The notes under the pieces are model-generated. The model saw only the letters and a list, made by a program, of their open reading frames with translations. It made no database searches and was not told where the DNA came from. A program made the position numbers and the translations under genes. A stretch of 18,934 nt of DNA, taken from assembly GCA_946545765.1 (NCBI GenBank), contig CAMNNS010000014.1, positions 1 to 18,934 of the forward strand, read 5' to 3'. Shown here piece by piece: positions 6,711 to 14,691 of this stretch. Numbering within the stretch: the first letter of the stretch is position 1; the number at the start of each line of letters is the position of its first letter. This DNA comes from an uncultured Bacteroidales bacterium (GTDB taxonomy: Bacteria; Bacteroidota; Bacteroidia; Bacteroidales; UBA932).

Positions 6711-7814
6711 ATGAGTGTTAAATGTGGTATAGTTGGGCTTCCTAATGTAGGAAAAAGCACCTTGTTTAATTGTATAAGTTCTGCAAAGGCAGAAGCGGCA
6801 AATTTCCCTTTTTGTACTATCAATCCTCAAATAGGTTCTACTGCAGTTCCCGACAAAAGATTGGAGAAACTTGTAGAAATGGTGAAACCCAAAAATGTTG
6901 TTCCTGCTACAGTAGAAATAGTTGATATAGCCGGTTTAGTAAAGGGGGCAAGCAAAGGAGAAGGGCTTGGTAATCAGTTTCTTGCAAATATACGAGAGAC
7001 AGATGCCATTCTTCATGTTTTAAGGTGTTTTGATGATGAGAATATTGCCCATGTTGATGGTAGTGTGAACCCTGTTAGAGATAAAGAGATTATAGATACA
7101 GAGTTGCAACTAAAAGATTTAGAAACAATTGAAAATCGTTTAGCAAAAGTTAGCAAGCAAGCTAAAACCGGTGGAGATAAAAATGCTCAAAGGTTATGCA
7201 ATGTTTTAGAGCAATATAAAGCTGTATTAGAGAGGGGGCAAAATGCAAGAAGTGTTATTCTCGACAATAAAGAAGATCAAAAAATCGCGAAAGAATTATA
7301 TCTTCTTACAAATAAACCCGTTATGTATGTTTGTAATGTGGATGAAAAAGCTGCAGCTTCTGGCAATGCCCATGTAGATGCTGTTAGAGAAGCGGTTAAA
7401 GATGAGGGGGCAGAGATTATGGTTTTGGCAGCAAAGATAGAGTCTGATATTGCAGAAATGGATTCTTATGAAGATAAAATGATGTTCCTCAGCGATTTGG
7501 GATTAGAAGAATCTGGAGTTGTTAGGCTTATTCAGAAAGCTTATTCATTATTAAATTTAGAGACATTTTTTACTCAGGGAGAGCCTGAAGTTAGGGCGTG
7601 GACATATAATAAGGGGGACAAAGCTCCACAAGCTGCTGGGGTTATACATTCAGATTTTGAAAAAGGATTCATTCGTGCAGAGGTTATTAAATTTGATGAC
7701 TTTGTCAAATATGGGAGCGAATCTGCGTGTAGGGCGGCAGGAAAACTTGCTACAGAGGGGAAAGATTACACTGTTCAAGATGGAGATATTATGCATTTCC
7801 TCTTCAATGTGTAA
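6711..7814 (+). CDS. ychF: Redox-regulated ATPase YchF (Obg family)
   Basis: YchF (OLA1) is a universally conserved P-loop protein of the Obg/TRAFAC group that binds ribosomes, prefers ATP over GTP and affects stress responses. The N-terminus carries the P-loop GLPNVGKS (9-16). It continues with DIAGLVKGASKGEGLGNQ (switch II) and IRETDAILHVLRCF, then a coiled-coil insertion. NVDE (209-212) replaces the GTP-specifying NKxD, consistent with ATP preference. The C-terminal ~85 residues form the TGS domain, ending in DGDIMHFLFNV. From the ATG at 6711 the protein is 367 residues, the family's usual ~363-367. The longer frame from 6663 adds 16 residues without homology and contains the promoter box. 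The gene is divergent from the EEP-family gene and 103 bases upstream of ppiD, which has its own promoter. Confidence 0.96.
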   Translation: MSVKCGIVGLPNVGKSTLFNCISSAKAEAANFPFCTINPQIGSTAVPDKRLEKLVEMVKPKNVVPATVEIVDIAGLVKGASKGEGLGNQFLANIRETDAILHVLRCFDDENIAHVDGSVNPVRDKEIIDTELQLKDLETIENRLAKVSKQAKTGGDKNAQRLCNVLEQYKAVLERGQNARSVILDNKEDQKIAKELYLLTNKPVMYVCNVDEKAAASGNAHVDAVREAVKDEGAEIMVLAAKIESDIAEMDSYEDKMMFLSDLGLEESGVVRLIQKAYSLLNLETFFTQGEPEVRAWTYNKGDKAPQAAGVIHSDFEKGFIRAEVIKFDDFVKYGSESACRAAGKLATEGKDYTVQDGDIMHFLFNV

Positions 7815-7844
7815 CTCTTAATTACAATATTTACAAAATTTTGC

Positions 7845-7852
7845 TATTTTTG
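7845..7852 (+). promoter_or_regulatory. -7 promoter box TATTTTTG for ppiD
   Basis: TATTTTTG is an exact TAnnTTTG match in the ychF-ppiD gap. It predicts transcription starting near 7857 and a leader of about 60 bases, the longest among the promoters here. The box is also part of an all-AT-rich dyad (TACAAAA 7832-7838 / TTTTGTA 7848-7854). Confidence 0.5.
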
Positions 7853-7860
7853 TAGCCCTT

Positions 7861-7882
7861 GTTTGGGGAATATTCTTCAAAC
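7861..7882 (+). promoter_or_regulatory. Stem-loop in the ppiD 5' leader
   Basis: The 22 bases beginning GTTTGGGGAA and ending TTCTTCAAAC fold on themselves. They form a stem of at least 8 bp with two G-U pairs near the middle. The hairpin begins within a few bases of the transcription start predicted from the box at 7845-7852. No U-run follows, so it does not look like a terminator for ychF. A 5'-end stabilising hairpin or a protein-binding site is possible. Confidence 0.4.
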
Positions 7883-7917
7883 ATAAAACCTCATTGATAA
7901 CTAATAATATTTGAAAT

Positions 7918-10053
7918 ATGGCAGTTTTAGAAAAAATGCGTAAAAAAATGGGAGCTATTATTACCGTTGTTATTGCATTGGCACTTTTAGCTTTCATTGT
8001 AGATGTTGATAAGATTCAGAGTATTATCTCTTTCTTCTCTTCTAAGTATGATGTTGGCCAAATTGATGGTAAGGCTATAACAGCTCAAGAGTATCAGAAT
8101 AGAGTAGATTACTTTAAGAAAATCTATGAATTGACCTCAGGTTCAGTTTCTTTTGATGAACAAACAACAGATATAATTAATAATTCTGCTTGGCAGGAAG
8201 AGATTTCTGAAAGGGTTCTTATCCCAACCTTTAAGAGTGCAGGTTTAAGTGTAGGAGACGAAGAAATAGTTGATATGATTAGTGGAGTTGATATATCTCC
8301 TGTTGTTGTAAATGAGGCAATTTTTAGAGGCAACAACGGCTCTTTTGATAAAGAAAAAATGGCTCAATTTCTCAACAATGTAAATTCAGACCCTCAATAT
8401 CAACTATATTGGTCATTCCTTGAAAAAAATATTATAAACGAGAGATTGTTTACAAAGTATGCTTCACTTATAGAAAAAAGTAGTTTTGTAAATCGTCTTG
8501 AGAGCAGAAATGAGATTTCAGAAAATAACAACGCTTACGATATAGACTTTATAGTAAAACCTGTTGGTTTTGAAAGAGATACTACTATAACTGTCTCAGA
8601 TAATGAAATTAAAACCTACTATAACAAAATAAACTCTTCTTCTCTTATTCAAAATGAGACAAGAGATGCTGACCTTATTGTTCTTGAAGTTCTCCCTACA
8701 GAGCAAGATAAAGAGAAAGCAAAAGAAGAAATGGATAGATTATATGCTGAGTTTACAGAAATTACAGATAATTTAGAACTTAAAAACTTTTTATATCAAA
8801 ATTCAGATCATCCTTATGATGGAGAGTTTTATAAAAAGGGTGATTTAAACAAAATCTCAACAATTTTAGATGACTTTGCAGCGAATAGTTCTATTGGCTC
8901 TTTTCTTGAGCCTCAAACTATTGATAACTTGTATGTAGCTGCAAAGATTATGGGAAAAACACAAAGACCAGACTCTGTGTTTATTAAATATCTTCCTGCT
9001 GGAATGAATGAGAATGTTGCTGATAGTTTGATAAATGTATTAAAAAATGGAGCTGATTTTGAAAGCGTTGCTAAGTCTGTTTTTTCTGAAGAGTATCAAC
9101 AAAGTTTAACTCCTGAGCAAAAATTAGGAGAAATCGGGTGGGTTACAGAAAATGTTATCCCTACATTTTTACCTAAAGAGTTTAGAGTTCTATTCTCTAC
9201 TAAACAAGGTGAGCCTGTTAAAATTCAAACAAGTGGAAATTATTTAGTTGCATTAACATCAGAGCAAAGTAAATTTATCCCTAAAACACAAGTTGCTATT
9301 CTTTCTAAGAGTGCTTCGCCGAGTCAAGAGACATACGCTAATGTTTATTCAGAGGCGAATGAATTGGTAGAAAAAGGCAAAAATCAAGGACAAGCAGAGT
9401 TCATCAAAGCTGCTCAAGAGAAAGGGTTACACATTATTCCTGCCAATAGAATATCTGGCTCACAAAAAGAGATTGCCAACTATCAAAATATGAGAGAGGT
9501 TACAAGATGGATTTTTGATAGTAAAGTTGGAGATGTTTCTGATATTATAAGTGTTGATAATAACAAATACTATGTTGTTGCAACTGTTAGGGATATTCAT
9601 CCTTATGGAGTTGCCCCTTTAAATGAGGTTTCTCCACAAATTAAATCTATGTTGGAATTTGAGAAGAAGATAGAAAAGTTAGCTAAAGAAACAGAGAAAG
9701 AAATTCCTACCCCTACATCATTAGAGAGTGTTGCAGAAAAATTAAATACAAGTGTTTCTTCTCAAAAGGGGATAACTTTCTCTTCTTTACTCTCTATGCA
9801 ACAATTTGACCCTAAGTTTATTGGATATGTTGTAGCAGAGGGTTTAAAAGATAATTATTCTATCGTAGGTCCTGTAAAAGGAAATATGGGAATTTATTAC
9901 TTCCAAATAAAAGGGAAAGAGAGGAACGCTTTTTATACAGAAGATGACGCTAATAATAAAAGGAAAAATATAATATCAAATATTATTAACTCTCTGCCAC
10001 AAATAATAGTTCAAAAGGCTGGTGTTATTGATGAAAGATATAAATTCTATTAG
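7918..10053 (+). CDS. ppiD: PpiD-type membrane-anchored periplasmic folding factor (SurA_N and parvulin domains)
   Basis: This 711-residue protein has one N-terminal membrane anchor (KKMGAIITVVIALALLAFIV, about 10-30) after a short basic tail. The rest should be periplasmic. The segment starting VGQIDGKAITAQEYQNRVDYF and running to about residue 230 is a SurA/PpiD-type N-terminal chaperone domain. A parvulin-like (PpiC) domain spans about 350-450: PDSVFIKYLP, then GADFESVAKSVFSEE, KLGEIGWV and GEPVKIQTSGNYLVALT. A second, more degenerate parvulin-like segment follows at about 525-560 (WIFDSKVGDVSDIISV). PpiD proteins bind newly translocated envelope proteins, and many have lost isomerase activity; activity here is undecided. 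It converges on the CorC-like gene of the LptC cluster, with 10 bases between stops. The family symbol follows architecture rather than close identity to the E. coli protein. Confidence 0.87.
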   Translation: MAVLEKMRKKMGAIITVVIALALLAFIVDVDKIQSIISFFSSKYDVGQIDGKAITAQEYQNRVDYFKKIYELTSGSVSFDEQTTDIINNSAWQEEISERVLIPTFKSAGLSVGDEEIVDMISGVDISPVVVNEAIFRGNNGSFDKEKMAQFLNNVNSDPQYQLYWSFLEKNIINERLFTKYASLIEKSSFVNRLESRNEISENNNAYDIDFIVKPVGFERDTTITVSDNEIKTYYNKINSSSLIQNETRDADLIVLEVLPTEQDKEKAKEEMDRLYAEFTEITDNLELKNFLYQNSDHPYDGEFYKKGDLNKISTILDDFAANSSIGSFLEPQTIDNLYVAAKIMGKTQRPDSVFIKYLPAGMNENVADSLINVLKNGADFESVAKSVFSEEYQQSLTPEQKLGEIGWVTENVIPTFLPKEFRVLFSTKQGEPVKIQTSGNYLVALTSEQSKFIPKTQVAILSKSASPSQETYANVYSEANELVEKGKNQGQAEFIKAAQEKGLHIIPANRISGSQKEIANYQNMREVTRWIFDSKVGDVSDIISVDNNKYYVVATVRDIHPYGVAPLNEVSPQIKSMLEFEKKIEKLAKETEKEIPTPTSLESVAEKLNTSVSSQKGITFSSLLSMQQFDPKFIGYVVAEGLKDNYSIVGPVKGNMGIYYFQIKGKERNAFYTEDDANNKRKNIISNIINSLPQIIVQKAGVIDERYKFY

Positions 10054-10063
10054 TAGTTGTGTT

Positions 10064-11341
10064 TTAAGAAATAACTAAAGAGACTATTTCTATCCTTCTT
10101 TTAGAACTTTTAAGAATAGTTAAAGAGATGTTTCCAATATGGAGCGTCTCTTTTTCTTTTGGCAATGTTTCTGCTGTGTTTATGATAAGACCAGCAAGTG
10201 TTTCATAAGCAGGATTTTCTGGAAGATTGAAATTATATTTTTTATTTAAATCTTTTACTTCTAATCGGGCAGAGAATATATATTCTTTTTCCGAGATCTT
10301 TTTTTCTATAAAATTCTCATTATCTAATTCATCGTTTATCTCTCCAAAAATCTCCTCTATTAAATCTTCTAATGTAATTATTCCTTCTGTCCCTCCCCAC
10401 TCATCACTTACCGCTACAATTGTCTCTTTATGAGAGGTCATAAGCTCTAATAAAACTTGGGCTTCCATATCCATTTGGACATGTTTAATTGGTCTGATAA
10501 ACCCCTCTATTGCCGTTTGTAAATCTTTTTGTTTGTTAAATAAATCTTTACACAGAACATACCCCACAATATTATCAATATTTTCTTTATAAACAGGAAT
10601 ACGCGAATAGCCTGTGTCAATAAACATTTGTAAAAGTTCCGAAATTGTACTATCAATGTCTATTGCAGATATTTCTGTCCTTGGTATTAAACATTCTTTA
10701 ATTTTTGTAGAAGAAAAATCTACCGCATTTTGAAAAATTTCTATATCTGAAAGAGTTCCATCATCTTGATTTATAGAATCTTCTATTTCCTCCGACAAAT
10801 TGATTAAATCTGTTTCTGTAAAAGCGTTTTGTGCGTTTTCTGTCTCAAACTTTTGCTTTCTCCAAATCTTTTTTATTATAAATTTTGCAATGATATTTGT
10901 TATCCAAGTAATGGGATAAAAGATATAGTAGAAAAATATCATTAGCCTATAAAGCGATTTAATCACCCCATTAGGGTTTAAAAAGCAAATAGATTTTGGT
11001 AAAAATTCTCCTGTAATTAGGACAATAATTGCCGCTATTACGGTATCAATCACAAGAATAAGAGATAGCGATTGTGTTATATACTCAGAGATAAAAGGGT
11101 CTAAAATCTTTGCTACTGCTATACTATATATAACAAGGACTATATTATTTCCAACTAAAAGAGAAGAGATAAAATCCGCCTCATTTTTTATATATTTATC
11201 CATCGCGATAGCATACTTTAACCCCTCTTTCTTATCAAGGGCTATCTTTAGTCTGTTGCAATGTAAAAAAGCCATTTCATACCCCGAAAATAGGGCAGAA
11301 AAAATTAAAGCAATAACAGCTACTATTATATTAGTCAACAT
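10064..11341 (-). CDS. CorC/HlyC-type CNNM-CBS membrane protein (GldE-like)
   Basis: This 425-residue protein has the complete CorC/CNNM layout. The N-terminal DUF21 domain (1-~165) begins with a membrane helix running into FSALFSGYEMAFLHCNRLKI, and about three more helices follow. A paired CBS module (about 215-345) contains ECLIPRTEISAID, GYSRIPVYKENIDNIVGYV and DEWGGTEGIITLEDLIEEIF. A small CorC_HlyC domain ends the protein. Relatives are linked to magnesium or cobalt export, and the Bacteroidota branch includes GldE of the gliding/type 9 secretion genes. No other gliding gene is nearby, so I do not assign that role. Its ATG overlaps the end of lptC by 11 bases, indicating translational coupling. 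It is the last gene of the cluster. Confidence 0.9.
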   Translation of the reverse strand: MLTNIIVAVIALIFSALFSGYEMAFLHCNRLKIALDKKEGLKYAIAMDKYIKNEADFISSLLVGNNIVLVIYSIAVAKILDPFISEYITQSLSLILVIDTVIAAIIVLITGEFLPKSICFLNPNGVIKSLYRLMIFFYYIFYPITWITNIIAKFIIKKIWRKQKFETENAQNAFTETDLINLSEEIEDSINQDDGTLSDIEIFQNAVDFSSTKIKECLIPRTEISAIDIDSTISELLQMFIDTGYSRIPVYKENIDNIVGYVLCKDLFNKQKDLQTAIEGFIRPIKHVQMDMEAQVLLELMTSHKETIVAVSDEWGGTEGIITLEDLIEEIFGEINDELDNENFIEKKISEKEYIFSARLEVKDLNKKYNFNLPENPAYETLAGLIINTAETLPKEKETLHIGNISLTILKSSKRRIEIVSLVIS

Positions 11342-12011
11342 CTTTCCCTTTTACTATTAAATCTGCTTGCTTATTTATTTTTGGCATTGGTCCAATAAAA
11401 TTAACAGAATCCACATAAATTCCTATAATAGAGTCGCTTCCTATTTTTCCATAGGAATCAAAGGGTCTTAAAATTATAGCATTTCTTGCCATTTCGTCAC
11501 TACTTAAACCATACCCCTGCATATAGCCCCTTGGAGAAGACATTTTTACAAAACAATCTGTATAAATTTTCTCCTCCTCCCTATCCCAATAAAGGGTGTC
11601 GGTGAACATTTTTTCACCCTTAAAAAAGTTGGTTATCTCAACATCTCCATAAACAACCCATTGCTCTTTATTGTTTTTCCATGTTGTATGTTTTGCAACT
11701 TTGGAATGTATCTGTGTCTCTAAATTTCCATCGTTGTAAGAATAGACATCAAAACCATTTGGGAATAAATCATAGGAGATAGAATCTGTTTCATATTTTT
11801 CCATTACTGCGGCCTCTAACCTTGTAACCATATTCCCATTTTTTGTTTGACTTGCAATTATATTCTCTCCCCTTTGACGTGGAACTTTTGTTAAATCTAT
11901 ATTTTCGCCACGCTCGGTTGTTGGGCTGCAACTAATTGTAAAAGAGAATAGAAAAACAGCAACAATTGCAATAATTGCTGCCGTTCTTCTATTATAGAAT
12001 ATTTTGCTCAT
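11331..12011 (-). CDS. lptC: LPS export protein LptC (lipoprotein form)
   Basis: LptC takes lipopolysaccharide from the LptBFG extractor at the inner membrane and passes it to the periplasmic bridge. This 226-residue protein starts with a basic segment and a hydrophobic stretch ending FLFSFTISC, with C28 as a likely acylation site. The Bacteroidota form is thus predicted to be a lipoprotein, where E. coli LptC has a membrane helix. The body (about 50-200) is strand-rich in the LptC pattern: GFDVYSYNDGNLETQIHSKV, then EQWVVYGDVEITN, KMFTDTLYWDREEEKIYTD and SSPRGYMQGYGLSSDE. It starts 25 bases after the TPR gene with no promoter box between, and its end overlaps the CorC-like start by 11 bases. 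LptA, LptB and LptDEFG are not in the window. Confidence 0.9.
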   Translation of the reverse strand: MSKIFYNRRTAAIIAIVAVFLFSFTISCSPTTERGENIDLTKVPRQRGENIIASQTKNGNMVTRLEAAVMEKYETDSISYDLFPNGFDVYSYNDGNLETQIHSKVAKHTTWKNNKEQWVVYGDVEITNFFKGEKMFTDTLYWDREEEKIYTDCFVKMSSPRGYMQGYGLSSDEMARNAIILRPFDSYGKIGSDSIIGIYVDSVNFIGPMPKINKQADLIVKGKDVD

Positions 12012-12036
12012 TAAGAGGATTATCTATTTACCTTAT

Positions 12037-13362
12037 TTATTTTATGGTTCTAACAGTTGTTGTTGCTGTCATACCACCACAAGATACTGTATAACTCTTA
12101 CCATCTGAAAGGTCATACATAAAAGCATCCTCAATCTTAGGGAAGTATCCACGATAGCGAGCTATATTTTTATCGGCTTCCTCTGCTAATTTTGGATCTT
12201 TTTGTTTTGCTTTTATCATATAATCGGTTGCCACCCAGAATCTTGCTCTCTTGTCCATTTCTGTTCCTCCACAAGAAGTACTTGCCCAAATATTACCTAA
12301 TAATAAGTCTGCTTTTGCTGCATAATTAGGGTTCAATTCAGCAACTTGTCTTGCGGCAGATGCGGCAGCAGCAAAAGAGCGGTTTTTATAATGTGCTGTT
12401 GCTAATTCATATAGATATGTCCCTTTATCTAATCCCGATGCATTATTTGTTGCCTCTTTTAGATAATTAAGTGCTTGCTCTGTGTCTCCTTGTTGAGAGA
12501 AGTGTTTGTATAGGAAATATGCACTTGATGCCTCTGGGTTAAGTCTATACACCTGAGTAACAACTTTAGAGAATAGTTCGGAATCTGTACATCCTTCTCT
12601 TATTAATAAAGTAGAAATGGTTTTTAACATATCTACATCTGATTGATTTTCTTCAAATCGTGGAGTAAATACATTTATTAGATTTTCACAGTTTGCAACT
12701 CCACTTTGAACAAAAGCATTTTGTAACATCTCCTCTTTATCGCTAAGAGTAGGGTCATTTGAGCTTGCTGTAATCTCTTCTAATATCTTGTTATATTGAG
12801 TAAAACGGGTCATAACCAAATCTGCAGAGACTTGGTTTTCCTTAAAAGCTTCGCTCAATTTTATCATACTATTTACAACAAATGAGGCATCAGAAGAGGC
12901 ACCAAATTCATTGATATAAGCATCTATATAGTCATAAATCTCTTTTGATTTAGAAAGGTTCTCTCCGTAGAAAAACATCAAATCTCTTATCTTGTCCTCT
13001 TTTGCTGTTTTTGATTTTTTAGGATAGTATTGAGCCCTTGTCTCGTGAAGTGCAATTAATGAATCTATAAGTGCTATTCTCTCTGCCTCTGTACCTTTAT
13101 GGTTATCAATACGATACCTCATTATTTTTTTGCCATGTATAAACAAATTCTCTGTTGCTGTTGGAGGGCAGTACTTAAAAGCATTAACCCAAAGAGGTGC
13201 AGCCTCTGCTAAATTATTTTGTTGATAAAAATCTCTGTAAAAACTTAGATTTGTTACACATAATGCACTATCTTTCCCAAATCTTCCTTGTGCATATCCA
13301 ACGGTTTCAACTAAAAATAGAGAAACAATGGTAAATAAAAGTATAGCTCCTAATTTTTTCAT
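12037..13362 (-). CDS. Exported TPR-repeat protein of the LptC cluster
   Basis: This 441-residue protein has a signal peptide (MKKLGAILLFTIVSLFLVET, then VGYAQ, cleavage near residue 25) and is otherwise helical. Tetratricopeptide-like repeats are clearest from about 275 to 400: NPEASSAYFLYKHFSQQGDT, TYLYELATAHYKNRSFAAAA, and AELNPNYAAKADLLLGNIW. Six cysteines remain in the mature part, including C35, C65 and two in SCGG motifs (C364 and C428), so disulfides or metal binding are possible. The C-terminus YTVSCGGMTATTTVRTIK is a separate short tail after the repeats. The gene lies between the outer-membrane barrel gene (38-base gap with a TAAATTTG box) and lptC (25-base gap). Position and TPRs suggest an envelope-assembly or scaffold role, but no function is established. 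Confidence 0.8.
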   Translation of the reverse strand: MKKLGAILLFTIVSLFLVETVGYAQGRFGKDSALCVTNLSFYRDFYQQNNLAEAAPLWVNAFKYCPPTATENLFIHGKKIMRYRIDNHKGTEAERIALIDSLIALHETRAQYYPKKSKTAKEDKIRDLMFFYGENLSKSKEIYDYIDAYINEFGASSDASFVVNSMIKLSEAFKENQVSADLVMTRFTQYNKILEEITASSNDPTLSDKEEMLQNAFVQSGVANCENLINVFTPRFEENQSDVDMLKTISTLLIREGCTDSELFSKVVTQVYRLNPEASSAYFLYKHFSQQGDTEQALNYLKEATNNASGLDKGTYLYELATAHYKNRSFAAAASAARQVAELNPNYAAKADLLLGNIWASTSCGGTEMDKRARFWVATDYMIKAKQKDPKLAEEADKNIARYRGYFPKIEDAFMYDLSDGKSYTVSCGGMTATTTVRTIK

Positions 13363-13387
13363 GGTTTTATTTTGTTTATATTAAATG

Positions 13388-13395
13388 CAAATTTA
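13388..13395 (-). promoter_or_regulatory. Internal -7 promoter box TAAATTTG before the TPR gene
   Basis: TAAATTTG on the minus strand matches TAnnTTTG exactly, lies in the gap between the barrel gene and the TPR gene, and is 25 bases from the TPR ATG. It would allow the TPR-lptC-corC part to be transcribed without coaX and the barrel gene. No -33 element is clear. Confidence 0.45.
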
Positions 13396-13400
13396 TAAAA

Positions 13401-14690
13401 TTATTGATACTTTGGTTTAATGAACCAAATATCGTGCAAACTGAAACTAAATATAAAGTTTACATAATTTTCTTTCACTAAATTGTTCTTTTTTGAACCC
13501 CTCTGACCAATATCCACCGCTATATTTATCGTATTATTAAGTCTAAACACAGGAATAGATAATCCTAATGTAAGCCCTATTGTGTTTATACTATTACCAT
13601 TTAAATTTATATAAGATTTATCATAATGAAATCCTGCTCTATATGACATTCTTTTATAAAAATATCTAATATCATATCTATTTGGTATCCACTCTATTCC
13701 AACATTAAAAGAGTGAGAGGTCTGAGATTTAAAACTTACTCCCGGAGTTGCTCTAAACTCTGTTTTTGACCAATCTTGTCGCTGATAATCTGCTCCTATA
13801 GTCCACTTATCCCCTTTCTTTACAGAAAATCCAAACCCAATTGCCGAAGGTATATTTTGACGATAAAGATTACTTGTAAACAATATAGTATCTTTCGTTA
13901 ATTCCTCTTTTGCATATGCAAATCTATCTAAATCCCCTTTAAGTTTACTTTTTAATCTATATGTTGCACCAATAGTATAAGTATATTCTTCTCTACTTAT
14001 GAAATACTGTCCTCCTATTTCAGCAGAAAAACCGTTACTTCTGTATTGCCAACCTGTCTCTATGGGTCTAAAAGAAGGATCTGTGTTAAAAATAATATTA
14101 CTGTTATATCTCAGATTACCAAAATAATAGATTGCCTTTACTCCTACCGACAATCCTTTTATCGGAATTGTTGCTATACCTGCAACCACCTCGCTAATAC
14201 TCCCCTCTCCATATTTCCTATATTTTATATCTCCATATTTATAAACAAGATTTGGGTCTGTTTCTGTTGTTTGAAATTTGTACCCAATATTAGAATAAGG
14301 GCTTATACCAAACATTATTGCTGTTTTTTGTGCAACAATAGGAATAGACATTGTTAAATTGTTAATATTAACCCCATTATAAGCACTCTTTCCGAATTTA
14401 TCTTTCATGTAAACGTTTTTAGAATTTATTCCAAAGTCTAACATAAAAGATAGTGTATCTCTTGCTGTTATAGAGGCTATATTATTTATGTTTATATATC
14501 TTGAATCCCTTATTCCTATTCCAACTCCTCCCATACCTTTAGAGATTGAGCTACTTGTTTTTGATAGGTCTCCTATTCCATATAATGAATAAGGGGTAAA
14601 AGTCCCTAAAGCATCTGTGTCTTGAGCATTAAGCACCTGATAACCAAACACTAATAAGAGTGTTAAAAATATGTATTTTCTTAATTTCAT
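13401..14690 (-). CDS. Outer-membrane beta-barrel protein (PorV/FadL-like)
   Basis: This 429-residue protein has a signal peptide (MKLRKYIFLTLLLVFGYQVL, then NAQ). The mature start, TFTPYSLYGIGDLS, then GMGGVGIGIRDSRYININNI, is the signature of the Bacteroidota OmpP1/FadL/PorV-like barrels. The rest alternates amphipathic strands, such as SVGVKAIYYFGNLRYNS, TIGATYRLKSKLKGDL, TIGADYQRQDWSKTEFR and MSYRAGFHYDKSYINLN. The end, FIFSFSLHDIWFIKPKYQ, does not finish in the classical aromatic residue of a barrel, but an aromatic strand lies just before it. The ATG lies one base after the coaX stop on the same strand, so the two are almost certainly one transcript. The ligand or transported molecule cannot be told. 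A type 9 secretion role (PorV) is only a resemblance. Confidence 0.82.
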   Translation of the reverse strand: MKLRKYIFLTLLLVFGYQVLNAQDTDALGTFTPYSLYGIGDLSKTSSSISKGMGGVGIGIRDSRYININNIASITARDTLSFMLDFGINSKNVYMKDKFGKSAYNGVNINNLTMSIPIVAQKTAIMFGISPYSNIGYKFQTTETDPNLVYKYGDIKYRKYGEGSISEVVAGIATIPIKGLSVGVKAIYYFGNLRYNSNIIFNTDPSFRPIETGWQYRSNGFSAEIGGQYFISREEYTYTIGATYRLKSKLKGDLDRFAYAKEELTKDTILFTSNLYRQNIPSAIGFGFSVKKGDKWTIGADYQRQDWSKTEFRATPGVSFKSQTSHSFNVGIEWIPNRYDIRYFYKRMSYRAGFHYDKSYINLNGNSINTIGLTLGLSIPVFRLNNTINIAVDIGQRGSKKNNLVKENYVNFIFSFSLHDIWFIKPKYQ

Positions 14691-14691
14691 C

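Noticed and set aside
7832..7854. Inverted repeat TACAAAA / TTTTGTA after ychF as a terminator
   Set aside because: It consists almost only of A-T pairs and is not followed by a T-run. It overlaps the ppiD -7 box, so it is better seen as part of the promoter or as chance.
10067..10091. Inverted repeat AGAAATA / TATTTCT near the ppiD-CorC junction as a bidirectional terminator
   Set aside because: The 7-bp stem is AT-rich with an 11-base loop, lies inside the CorC-like coding end, and has no T-run on either side.
14046..14357. Plus-strand open frame of 103 codons inside the barrel gene
   Set aside because: It is antisense to a well-supported coding region, is Cys/Tyr/Ile-rich as expected of a reverse-strand shadow, and has no promoter box or family likeness.
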